This document shows, piece after piece, positions 18,949 to 27,349 of a stretch of DNA of 64,000 nucleotides (position 1 is its first letter; each line of letters begins with the position of its first letter). The position numbers and the translations under genes are program-made. The DNA is from CAWICD01 sp052267165 (GTDB taxonomy: Bacteria > Vulcanimicrobiota > Vulcanimicrobiia > Vulcanimicrobiales > Vulcanimicrobiaceae), in contig JBKQHO010000051.1 of the NCBI GenBank assembly GCA_052267165.1, positions 210,121 to 274,120 of the forward strand, written 5' to 3'. The notes below the pieces were generated by a model that made no database searches, was not told the origin of the DNA, and was given only the letters and a program-made list of their open reading frames with translations.

Positions 18949-19228
18949 GAACCGAGGACCTCCTTCCTCCTTGCTCGTTCGGTGGTTTCTGTAAGAATAG
19001 GAGGACGCTGTGCCATATGGGTGGCACGCTGCGGCGCGGCCCTACGCCTGGTCCGGTTCGTCCTGGGGCGTTGCCTTCCGCTGCTTCGATAATCTTCTCG
19101 AGCCGCCCAAGGTGAGCACGCCCGTTCCCGTCGAGGAGCTCCTCAAAGTATCGCGACGAGGCGCACTCCTTTGCAATGAGGCTGAGGTCGCCGGCCTCGT
19201 CCGCTTCAGATTTCAGTTGTCGCCGCAT
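18809..19228 (-). CDS. Possible small protein between hydrolase and nuclease genes (doubtful)
   Basis: An ATG 6 bp after the stop of the ADP-ribosylglycohydrolase gene opens a 139-codon frame. The first 75 residues (SEADEAGDLSLIAKECASS and GRLEKIIEAAEGN) look protein-like and helical. From about residue 90 the frame runs into the start of the nuclease-helicase gene in another register and becomes Arg/Pro-rich, typical of a shadow. There is no clear ribosome site, so expression would depend on coupling. Either a real gene has lost its proper stop or this is chance. Confidence 0.3.
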   Translation of the reverse strand: MRRQLKSEADEAGDLSLIAKECASSRYFEELLDGNGRAHLGRLEKIIEAAEGNAPGRTGPGVGPRRSVPPIWHSVLLFLQKPPNEQGGRRSSVHAASRRPSRHVRDGPQQLPRVRASDHARSRRPPRRPRAPDRAPHPG

Positions 19229-19234
19229 GTTGGT

Positions 19235-20680
19235 TCAGTGGTTGAGCGCGTCGAGCCACGTGGAAGCGAGGAACTCGCGGAAGGTGTCGTTGCAGTCTTG
19301 GTAATTCGGCCAGCGCTCACGAAGCCACGCGTGCGCCTGGCGCTCGGTGAAAGCAAATTTGCGCATCGCCCACGCCTTCAGAATGAAGCCGGTCCGGCTC
19401 TGACCGCCGTGGCAGTGGACGAGCACGGTACGCCCTTCCGCGTGGAACGCGTCGATCGAATCGACCGCGTCCGCGACGACGCTCGAGAGATCGCCGTTCT
19501 CGGCGCCTTCACGATCGACGAGATACAGTTCCCGGCGGATGGGTCGCTTGGCGAAGCGGCCGTTGGTCCGGCAGAGCGACACGATCACCCAATCGGGATC
19601 GGCCGTTGCGGCGGCACCGAGATCGGCTGCGAAGAGTCGCGGCGCCACTTCGGTCGGGCCTGCCGGCCGTTCGAGTTCGGGCAGATCGAGCGGCCTCTTC
19701 CCGAGAAGGCGCCGCGTCAGATCTTGGAGCGCGGCGTTGTCGTAGAAGCGCATGCCGTTGGGCGATCCGATCTTGCCGTGCACGTAAGTCGTCCAGCGGC
19801 TCGGGATCGCTTGTATTCCGAAGACGGCTCCGGCGAGCGCACCCGTCATGCAGGCGACCGTGTCGGCGTCGTCGCCGAGATTGACGGCCTTGACGACGGC
19901 GGCCTCAAAGCTGTCGGAGTGGCGCAGGGCCCAGACGGCTTGCGCCAGGCATATCCAGACGGAACCGTTTCCAAGGCTGCCGGCGTCCGACGGCTTCCAA
20001 TCCGGACGCAGCGTCTGCGCGAAGCGTTCGCGGACGTCCGCCGGAACGAACTCCAGCACGGCGTCGATTTCGGCGAGCGGAGCGTGGCCGAGAATCGCGC
20101 GGCGAACGAGTTCGGCCGCAATGGCGGCTCCCCAGCCGGCGGCCGGATCCTCGTGCGTGAGCGCTGCCTGCGCGCGGGCGGCAGCCATCAGCGTATCGAC
20201 GTCGGCGTGAACGAAGGCGATGCCGATCGGCGTCACGCGCATCAACGCTCCGTTGCCGGCGCTTCGACCGTAGGTCTGGAGGTGCGCTTCCAGGGCGGCG
20301 CCTTCGATGTTGACGCGGCTGAGAGCCAGCCGCGTGGTGATGCCGACGTCGTTCGCCTCGCGGCACCAGGCCCGAAGCCACTTCCACGCCTCAGACGAGC
20401 TGTAACCGCCTGCGGCGACGATTGACTTTGCCAGCGCGATAGCCATCTGCGTGTCGTCGGTGAATTCGCCGGGCTCCCAATTGTACGAGCCGCCGCCGAT
20501 CATTTCCCCGGCACCGCCGATCGCGGGCTCCGGGAACTGAACAGCGTATCGGTTCGGCTGCTTGAATTCGAAGGGCGCTCCGAGTGCGTCACCGACCGCG
20601 GAGCCGACGAGGGCCCCCAGCGCGCGTAACTCTATGCTCACTCCGAGGTCCGATGCGGGCGGTAAAATGCACTGCTCCAT
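19235..20680 (-). CDS. ADP-ribosylglycohydrolase fused to dual-specificity phosphatase
   Basis: The 481-residue protein is a two-enzyme fusion. Residues about 20-290 are an ADP-ribosylglycohydrolase (DraG/ARH fold): GSAVGDALGAPFEF, the metal-binding FTDDTQMA and the hallmark NLGDDADTVACMTGALAGA. Residues about 340-481 are a cysteine phosphatase with the P-loop HCHGGQSR (Cys423, Arg429), as in dual-specificity phosphatases. Removing ADP-ribose and then hydrolysing a phosphoester could be consecutive steps on one substrate, but the substrate is unknown. A GAGGGA motif sits immediately before the ATG used; a GTG at about residue 14 is a possible alternative start. Confidence 0.9.
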   Translation of the reverse strand: MEQCILPPASDLGVSIELRALGALVGSAVGDALGAPFEFKQPNRYAVQFPEPAIGGAGEMIGGGSYNWEPGEFTDDTQMAIALAKSIVAAGGYSSSEAWKWLRAWCREANDVGITTRLALSRVNIEGAALEAHLQTYGRSAGNGALMRVTPIGIAFVHADVDTLMAAARAQAALTHEDPAAGWGAAIAAELVRRAILGHAPLAEIDAVLEFVPADVRERFAQTLRPDWKPSDAGSLGNGSVWICLAQAVWALRHSDSFEAAVVKAVNLGDDADTVACMTGALAGAVFGIQAIPSRWTTYVHGKIGSPNGMRFYDNAALQDLTRRLLGKRPLDLPELERPAGPTEVAPRLFAADLGAAATADPDWVIVSLCRTNGRFAKRPIRRELYLVDREGAENGDLSSVVADAVDSIDAFHAEGRTVLVHCHGGQSRTGFILKAWAMRKFAFTERQAHAWLRERWPNYQDCNDTFREFLASTWLDALNH

Positions 20681-20872
20681 TCCCTCGATGGTCGGCGCCC
20701 TTTACACGTGCTTTACGAGATTTGAAGCGCGCGGCCGTCGTTGTGCGGCGGCTTGCTGCTCGCGAGCGAGAACGAGCGCGCACGTGTGCGCTGGCGCGCT
20801 ACCGGAGCACGAAGGCATGCCCTCCACCCTCGCGCAGCTCGCTGGAAGCGGCGACCGGTCCCTCCATGTCGG

Positions 20873-22675
20873 CTAGGCGTGGCTCCCCGAAATTGCCAGA
20901 AGCGCACGAGCGCCGTCCGCCCTCACGGGCTCGGAGAAGAGCAGCCCCTGTGCCTCCCCGCATCCGAGCTGGGCGAGCGCAGCAAGTTGCTGCTCCGTCT
21001 CGACGCCCTTTGCGATGCATTTGAATCCCAGGCCCTGCGCGAGCACGGTCATCGCTCGAACGATCTCGATGTTCTTGCCGGTCCCCAGGCCACGCACCAA
21101 GAACGAGTCGATCTTGAGCGCGCTGATCGGCAACCGGCGCAAGTATATGAACGACGAGCGTCCGGTGCCGAAGTCGTCGAGGTGTATGGCGACGCCGGCT
21201 TCCCGCATTTCTTTGAGGAGACCGATGATGCGTTCAGAATTGTCCATCGTCACAGCTTCGGTGATATCGACGATCATCGATTGCGGCGGCAACGCCACCT
21301 CGGCCAGGATCTCGTGAATTTCTCTCGCGAGCCCGGGGCGCTCAAACTGCGTCGCCGAAAGATTCAGACTCATCGTCAATCGCCCGCACCCATCGATGGC
21401 CTGCCAGGCAGCCAATTGCCGCGCACTCTCCAGCAGTGCCCAGCGGTCGATGGCGACCATGATTCCGCTCTCCTCGGCCTTTGCACGAAACTCGTCCGGG
21501 GAGAGCAGTCCCCGTTGCCGATGCTGCCATCTGACGAGAGCCTCGTATCCCGTGATCCTCCTCGTAGCAATTTCGACGATCGGCCGATAAAAGAGGCGAA
21601 ACTGGTTGCGTTCCATCGCTTCGCGCAGGTCCTTGTCGAGTTGGCGAACCGCGCCCGCACGCGTCCGCATCTCGTCCTGGAACAAGCTGTACCGACCACC
21701 GCCCCGCGACTTAGCCTCGTACATCGCAAGATCGGCGTCTTCGAGGATGCGCGACGCACTCGAGGTCCCCACCCTGAGGTTGGACACGATAGCGACTCCA
21801 ATACTGGCGTTGGTCGATACCTCACTTCCCTCGATCGTGAAAGGGGCACGGAGGCATTTGAGGATTCGATCGGCTCCCTGGGCCGCGTCGGCAGGGCCGT
21901 TGATGTCCTCGAGCAAAATAGCGAACTCGTCGCCGCCGATACGTGCGAGGACGTCCTCCCTGCGCATCGCATGCTCGATGCGCCTGGCGACTTGCACCAG
22001 GAGCTGATCGGCGAGAACGTGGCCGATGCTGTCGTTCGTCGCCTTAAATTTATCGAGATCGAGGAACAGTACGGCGGAGGCGCTCTCGGGACGTCGCTCG
22101 GAGCGAGCGATGGCGCGCTCCAAGTATTCATCAAAAAGTTGACGATTCGCAAGGCCTGTCAGGCCGTCGTGAAGGGACGCATGCTGAGTCGTCTCGACGA
22201 GAGACTGAAGCTTTTGCGCAGCCTCTCGCAGGGCTTCGGCTGCCAGATATTGCTCGGTGAGGTCGTGGACGATTTTCGTGAAGCCCAGAAGGGCGCCTTG
22301 CTCGTTGTAGAGCGGTTGGGCGGTGTTTGTCCCCCAGAAGCGTGAGCCGTCCCTACGGATGTGCCAGCGATCGTTCCCAGTCTTAGGTCCGGTCAGGGCG
22401 TTGGCGAGCTCCTCGTCTGGTACGTCTGTCGCAACGTCTTCAGGGGTAAAAAGGACACTGAAGTTCCGGCCGACGATCTCGTCTGCGGCGTAGCCGAAGA
22501 GGTGCTGTGCCCCTAGATTCCATCGCAAGACGACGCCATCTGCAGAAACCACGAAGATCGCGTATTCGGTGAGGCCCTCGACCAAGAGATGATCGAGCCG
22601 GATTTCGTCGGTGTGACTGGCCTCGTTGGTGCGACTGGCCTCGCTCGTTTGACTGAGGCGTGCGTTCTCCGCCAT
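20873..22675 (-). CDS. PAS-GGDEF-EAL c-di-GMP turnover protein
   Basis: The 600-residue cytoplasmic protein has one PAS domain (about 30-145: DGVVLRWNLGAQHLFGY, RDGSRFWG), a short helix, a GGDEF domain with intact GGDEF preceded by the inhibitory site RRED, and an EAL domain with GYEALVRW and LDDFGTGRSS. All residues expected for both diguanylate cyclase and phosphodiesterase activity are present. The tail is FSEPVRADGARALLAIS. No transmembrane segment is visible. The first 25 residues include a short repeat encoded by an 18-bp tandem repeat. It is divergent from the other PAS-GGDEF-EAL gene 1.26 kb away. Confidence 0.95.
   Translation of the reverse strand: MAENARLSQTSEASRTNEASHTDEIRLDHLLVEGLTEYAIFVVSADGVVLRWNLGAQHLFGYAADEIVGRNFSVLFTPEDVATDVPDEELANALTGPKTGNDRWHIRRDGSRFWGTNTAQPLYNEQGALLGFTKIVHDLTEQYLAAEALREAAQKLQSLVETTQHASLHDGLTGLANRQLFDEYLERAIARSERRPESASAVLFLDLDKFKATNDSIGHVLADQLLVQVARRIEHAMRREDVLARIGGDEFAILLEDINGPADAAQGADRILKCLRAPFTIEGSEVSTNASIGVAIVSNLRVGTSSASRILEDADLAMYEAKSRGGGRYSLFQDEMRTRAGAVRQLDKDLREAMERNQFRLFYRPIVEIATRRITGYEALVRWQHRQRGLLSPDEFRAKAEESGIMVAIDRWALLESARQLAAWQAIDGCGRLTMSLNLSATQFERPGLAREIHEILAEVALPPQSMIVDITEAVTMDNSERIIGLLKEMREAGVAIHLDDFGTGRSSFIYLRRLPISALKIDSFLVRGLGTGKNIEIVRAMTVLAQGLGFKCIAKGVETEQQLAALAQLGCGEAQGLLFSEPVRADGARALLAISGSHA
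22610..22663. repeat. 18-bp tandem repeat, about three copies, in coding sequence
   Basis: Copies begin GGTGTGACTGGCCTCGTT, then GGTGCGACTGGCCTCGCT, then a decayed third. They encode the low-complexity N-terminus (SEASRTNEASHTDE) of the PAS-GGDEF-EAL protein, ahead of the PAS domain, so copy-number change would keep the frame. Confidence 0.75.
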
Positions 22676-23219
22676 CCCGGCAATCCTCGCTGACAGTGCA
22701 GACGCTGCGATATACGAAACTTCCCCTGCGCTTCACAAATGCACCAGCCCGCCCTTCCGGTTAGCGAGTCGTATCGCAGCCGAAAACGAGCGAGCGCAGC
22801 CTCGTCCACGCCGTCGACCGAAGGGAAAATCACGTCACCGGCCGCCGCGGAAGCCAGCTAATCGCAATCGATCCGCCGGAACGGCAAGGTCTGGGGGCGC
22901 ACGTAGAACCGGCCGCCCATCCGCCGCGACAGCCGGATCGGTCTATCAGCTGCACGGGGTTTGGCCGGCCGCTATTCTCAGCGTAGCTGAGGGGGCCTAG
23001 GTCTTCCTCGAGTCCGCGACGTATCAAACCAGTTCGTGCAACCCAGCCAGTAGGGTTTCCCGCACCGTCGCGAACGTGCACGGCCCGATGAAGTACTTGG
23101 CTCGGACGTCCAAGCGCTTCGTGTGCCGCGCCTTGCGTCGATCACCGAGAAGCCAAGACTCGTAAAGGAACCATCAACCGGACCTCAGCAGAAGGTAAAC
23201 TCTCGGCGATGTACGTTGG

Positions 23220-23255
23220 CGCAATTCAAACGGCGAACGCAATTCAAACGGCGAA
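23220..23255. repeat. Perfect 18-bp tandem duplication
   Basis: CGCAATTCAAACGGCGAA occurs twice head-to-tail with no mismatch in the non-coding spacer, suggesting a recent slippage or insertion event. Confidence 0.9.
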
Positions 23256-23377
23256 TCGCCGGAGCCCTTCTCCGCGATCCGAACAACCTCCCGTACTGCG
23301 CTCAAGACTCAAGACAACCGTCGCGACTATGGCCTCTGGACAGCAGCAAATGACTGCCGCGCATTTTGCAAAGTGGG

Positions 23378-23641
23378 TTAAGAACACGCCTGAGTTCTGA
23401 AAGGCGAACATCCAGTCAAACGCCACACGCGTGCCCATTCCCCGACATCGGTCGCAGCATCAAGCCCAGCCACAATCTTCAAATAGCTAAGGTCAGTCAG
23501 CATACGTTCACGGTCCTCGAACACCGCGATGAACGACACTCGTAGTTGGCGTGAACTCGTCATCAAAGCGGCATTTCCTGCGCGACTGAGGGGTAAGATA
23601 ACGATCCGTGCCTTTCCTTTTGCCCTCTCATGTAGTAACAT
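23378..23641 (-). CDS. Possible small protein or gene remnant
   Basis: The 87-codon frame has a plausible globular stretch (SFIAVFEDRERMLTDLSYLK, then a helix and DVGEWARVWRLTG). There is no clear ribosome site and no recognised domain. It may be the tail of a degraded gene, since the codon choice is less GC-rich than in the neighbours. Confidence 0.25.
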   Translation of the reverse strand: MLLHERAKGKARIVILPLSRAGNAALMTSSRQLRVSFIAVFEDRERMLTDLSYLKIVAGLDAATDVGEWARVWRLTGCSPFRTQACS

Positions 23642-23939
23642 CGGATCAGGGCAATAGCCCCCCTGGTTTAGCGTCCGGTCGCTCCTGCTACTCGGAGCTT
23701 TGACTGTTGGTCATCCTGAAGCTGCCCCTAATGCGCTCGTATTTCGCCAGGAACTCGGCAGCGTGCATCCCATCCCTGACCGCGCGGTTGCTCTCATACG
23801 GTTTCGCCTGATCCGTGGCCGCACAGTGGAGCCGGCGGTTTACGTCAAACGCTCCGCAGCGGCTGTTTACCGACCCAAGCGTCGTCGCAGTGGGTCGTAG
23901 TCACTTTCCTCGCAAGCTCGATCGAGATCATACGCGAGG

Positions 23940-26399
23940 ATGAGCAGCCCGTCGTTTGAGGCTGATCGCATCACGTGGCTCGGTAGCTACGAGCAGGATC
24001 TGAGAAGCAAGAGGATTTGGTGCTCCGATGGGCTTTGCCTCATCCTGGGCCTCGATCGCTCGACATTTCGAGGTACTCACGCCGAATTGATGGCTCGCGT
24101 CCATCCCGACGATCGTGAGTCGGTGTTGAGCCACAATCAGGCCTTGGCACGCGGTGCCGACCCATATGACTACGAACATCGGATCGTCCGATCCGACGGC
24201 GAGGTCCGCATCGTGCGGTCACGTGGCTACGCGGTGCGCAACAGTTCCGGGCGTGCCGTCCGTATCTCTTTGACCCTCTTGGACATCACCGATCAGCGAA
24301 AAGCCGAGTCAGAACATCACGCTCTGGAAGCACGCTTCGAGCGCGCATTTGACAGCGCTCCGTTTGGGATGTCGCTCGCTAGCGTCAAACCGGCCTCCTT
24401 CGGTCGCATCCTTCAGGTAAATCAAGCGTACTGTGCGCTCACGGGCTACACGCGCGAGGAGCTGCTCTCAATGGACGCGCCGTCCCTCGTCCACCCGGAC
24501 GATCGCGATGCATCCGTTGCAGCCATCAATGACCTGATCGCTGGGCGTCCCACCGCGACCACATTTGAAAGGCGCACCCTCCGCAAAGATGGCACGGCGC
24601 TCGTCGTTAGGCAACAAAATTCGATCGTGCGGGATGAAGCCGGCTTTCCGCTCTACGTTTTTTCACACAGCGAGGATATTTCACGACGGAAGGCAGACGA
24701 AGCCGCGTTAGCCGAAGCAAACCAGCGGCTGCGCCATTCGTTCGAAGATGCACCGATCGGCATGGCGCTGGTGAGCGTCACTAAGGCTGATTTCGGCCGC
24801 TTTCTCGATGTGAATGCCGCGCTATGCCAGATGCTGGGATACGATAAGGAACAGCTGCTGACGCTAGGTACCGACGACGTCATGCACCATGGTGAGCCGG
24901 ACGACGATAACACTGCCTTACGGCGCATGATTGCCGACGACAACGACTCGTACAAGGCAGCGAGGCGCTATGTGCGCTCTGACGGTCAAACCGTATCGGC
25001 GCTACTTCACCGCTCGCTCGTCCGTGACGCCAGCGGTAGCCCGTTGTACTGCATCTCCCAGATCGTTGACGTAACGCGCCGCCAACGCGCGGAAGAAAGA
25101 GTTGAGCACCTTGCCGACCACGACCCGCTCACTGGCCTGCTCGACCGACACGCGTTCAACCAGAGGCTCGAACAGCACATGGCGGAAGCTCGCCGCTACG
25201 GTCACCATAGCGCGGTCTTACTCATCAATCTCGACCGTTTCAGGTACGTCAACGATGCCTTAGGGCATGCGGCCGGCGACGATGTCCTCCAAAAGGTGGC
25301 TCGGGAACTCAATGAGCATTGCCGCTCAGGTGATATCTTAGCGCGTATGGCCGGCGACGAGTTTGCCATGCTTTTGCAGGAAATCGCTGCGTCGTCTGCG
25401 CAGGACGTCGCCGAAGAACTGCGCGTGGCAATCAAAGAGAAGGCGCAGGTGGCTCGTAATCGTCAAGTGCATGTAACGGCGAGTCTCGGCGTTGCGAACA
25501 TTGACGAGACGACGACTATGACAGCGCAGCAAATAATTGCGACACTCGACAGCGCATTGTCCCAGGCAAAGGAAGCTGGCGGCGATCGATTGTGCACTCC
25601 CTCTTCCATCCTGCAATCGCAGAACACCATGCAGTCGGACCTGGCGTGGTCTGAGCGTATCCGTGCGGCGTTGCAGAAAGACGAGCTCGAGCTCTACCAA
25701 CAGCCAATCCTCGATCTGGTTACTGGAGATTTCGCTCATCATGAGCTATTGTTGCGAATGCGTGATGACGACGGCAACATCGTCGCGGCAAGCGCATTCC
25801 TCAAGGCAGCCGAGCGCTTTCGGATGATGCAAGAGATCGACAAGTGGGTCGTTCGGAAGGCGATTCGATTCGTCTCGGCCGAAGAGCGTGCAGGGCGAAT
25901 CGCGCGGGTTGAAATCAACCTAGCAGGTCCGTCGTTGAACGACGCGGGCGTAATAGCGTGTATTGAGCAAGAACTGAAGCGAACGGGAGTCGACGCCAGT
26001 TGGCTCGTCTTTGAAGTCACGGAGACGGAAGCGATCGGCAGTATCGCCGATGCTTGCCAGTTCGCTGAGCGGCTGGCAAGCTTGGGCTGTGCCTTTGCGT
26101 TAGACGATTTCGGGGCCGGTTTCAGCTCGTTTTCCTATCTCAAGACTCTCCCTTTTAAGTACTTGAAGATCGACGGGCCGTTCATCCAAAACATATGCAA
26201 TAGCGTCGACAATCAGGTAATCGTGAAGGCTATCGTCCAAATGGCCGCTGGCTTGGGGAAGAAAACGATCGCGGAGTTCGTCGAAAACGACGCGACTATC
26301 GATCTCTTGCGAGAATACGGAGTGGACTTCGCGCAGGGCTACGGCGTCGGCAAGCCGATGCCACTCGCCGAGTTCCACGCGGCGCCAACGCCCGGCTGA
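23940..26399 (+). CDS. Triple-PAS GGDEF-EAL protein with non-canonical AGDEF and ELL motifs
   Basis: The 819-residue protein has three PAS/PAC units (about 15-120, 135-260, 265-385; each ends in a DIT/DIS/DVT-type motif), then GGDEF and EAL domains. The cyclase signature reads AGDEF, with an RSGD inhibitory site before it. The phosphodiesterase signature reads ELL in HHELLLRM instead of EAL, but DDFGAGFSS and the KIDG loop are kept. AGDEF and ELL variants can be active in other proteins, so activity is uncertain rather than excluded. No membrane segments are seen. The PAS domains probably sense a small ligand or redox state. Confidence 0.93.
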   Translation: MSSPSFEADRITWLGSYEQDLRSKRIWCSDGLCLILGLDRSTFRGTHAELMARVHPDDRESVLSHNQALARGADPYDYEHRIVRSDGEVRIVRSRGYAVRNSSGRAVRISLTLLDITDQRKAESEHHALEARFERAFDSAPFGMSLASVKPASFGRILQVNQAYCALTGYTREELLSMDAPSLVHPDDRDASVAAINDLIAGRPTATTFERRTLRKDGTALVVRQQNSIVRDEAGFPLYVFSHSEDISRRKADEAALAEANQRLRHSFEDAPIGMALVSVTKADFGRFLDVNAALCQMLGYDKEQLLTLGTDDVMHHGEPDDDNTALRRMIADDNDSYKAARRYVRSDGQTVSALLHRSLVRDASGSPLYCISQIVDVTRRQRAEERVEHLADHDPLTGLLDRHAFNQRLEQHMAEARRYGHHSAVLLINLDRFRYVNDALGHAAGDDVLQKVARELNEHCRSGDILARMAGDEFAMLLQEIAASSAQDVAEELRVAIKEKAQVARNRQVHVTASLGVANIDETTTMTAQQIIATLDSALSQAKEAGGDRLCTPSSILQSQNTMQSDLAWSERIRAALQKDELELYQQPILDLVTGDFAHHELLLRMRDDDGNIVAASAFLKAAERFRMMQEIDKWVVRKAIRFVSAEERAGRIARVEINLAGPSLNDAGVIACIEQELKRTGVDASWLVFEVTETEAIGSIADACQFAERLASLGCAFALDDFGAGFSSFSYLKTLPFKYLKIDGPFIQNICNSVDNQVIVKAIVQMAAGLGKKTIAEFVENDATIDLLREYGVDFAQGYGVGKPMPLAEFHAAPTPG

Positions 26400-26518
26400 G
26401 TTACGCTCGACATCGGCCGGCAATTCGGCGGCTGCGGCTTAGGGGGGAGGCGTTGCGCACGCCACCGCTTGAGCGGCGTACCGCAGAATCCCCGTCCTTT
26501 GGCAGGGTGCAGAGCACG

Positions 26519-26995
26519 TCAACGAAAGCGGATGCTTCTCCAATCGATCTGTTCGAGGTCGGCCTGGAGCGTCTGAGCCGAATGGCGCGCTGAGTCGACT
26601 TGCGGACCTTCACACTGCTGGCCCGACTTGAATCTGAATGCGACCAAGTCGTAGAGGTCGAGCGCGCGCAGATACCGCTTCACCTTGATCTGATCGGCCA
26701 CTCGAGAGCCGGCGGATCGCTCTCCCTTGTCCTTTCGCTCGACCGACGAAACGTAAGCGTCGGCGGCTTCCATCCAAAAATTACAAGCCAGGTCCGGCTC
26801 GTCGTACGTCATGGCACAGGCCTCGAAATTCTCAGCCGCCAGGCTGAGGAAATCGGCGCTCTGCAACGCGGATTTCTCTGCCGTCGCTTTGAGCATGAGG
26901 TTCTGTCCTCGAAGGCACGGGTCGACGCGACCGGCGGCTTTTGCCTCGGCAGGCAGGAGCAAAGCGATGACGGCCGAGATGAGGAGCGCCCTCAT
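26519..26995 (-). CDS. Small secreted protein of unknown function
   Basis: The ATG at 26995 starts a clear signal peptide (MRALLISAVIALLLPAEAKA). The 158-residue product contains four or five cysteines (VDPCLRG, FEACAM, LACNFW, QQCEG) and is helical, with LAAENFEACAMTYDEPD. The start overlaps the stop of the tiny upstream gene as ATGA, so the two are translationally coupled. The 66 codons upstream in the same frame are Arg-rich shadow. Family not recognised. Confidence 0.7.
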   Translation of the reverse strand: MRALLISAVIALLLPAEAKAAGRVDPCLRGQNLMLKATAEKSALQSADFLSLAAENFEACAMTYDEPDLACNFWMEAADAYVSSVERKDKGERSAGSRVADQIKVKRYLRALDLYDLVAFRFKSGQQCEGPQVDSARHSAQTLQADLEQIDWRSIRFR

Positions 26996-27180
26996 TCGAC
27001 CCGGTCGATGCTGACCGCACGCTCGACATTCAACGCGTCGTCGCCGGCGCCGGTGAACGTCTCGCGCCATGACCCGTGCTGCAACGTGCCGCCCGAATCG
27101 AATTGCGCTGCGGCTGCGGCTTGACTCGGCGGCTCGACGCCGCCGCTTACGCCCACCCAGTTTGGAGGCCAACCCATCAT
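26992..27180 (-). CDS. Tiny HGSW-motif protein coupled to a secreted-protein gene
   Basis: The 62-codon gene has a strong ribosome site (GGAGGG) 5 bases before tandem ATG codons, and its stop overlaps the next start as ATGA. These two signals argue it is real despite its size. The product starts MMGWPPNW, has an Ala-rich middle and the motif LQHGSWRE, and has no signal peptide. A similar start (MMG) and motif (HGSW) are seen in the 38-codon frame directly upstream of the lipoprotein gene at 33327-34223. Confidence 0.6.
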   Translation of the reverse strand: MMGWPPNWVGVSGGVEPPSQAAAAAQFDSGGTLQHGSWRETFTGAGDDALNVERAVSIDRVE

Positions 27181-27349
27181 GTACTCCCTCCACTCACGCC
27201 ACTACCCTGACATGGGCAGTGGGGCACGCGCTCGCCGACCGCCGTAGAATCAAATGGCACCGAAGCTTGTGGGCACGAGTATCCCAGGCAGCGGGTTCGC
27301 CTGCAACAGGCCGGCGCTGCCGACTCCTCGACGACGCGCTCGGCGCCCG

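Larger units (their letters stand above)
22676..23939. other. 1.26-kb region between divergent c-di-GMP genes, mostly without recognisable genes
   Basis: This is the longest stretch without a convincing gene. It must contain the promoters of the two divergent PAS-GGDEF-EAL genes. The middle is poorer in GC than its surroundings and holds an 18-bp perfect tandem duplication at 23220-23255 and an 87-codon minus-strand frame (23378-23641). The rest shows only short frames lacking ribosome sites. It could be a decayed insertion; I cannot identify the source. Confidence 0.5.
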
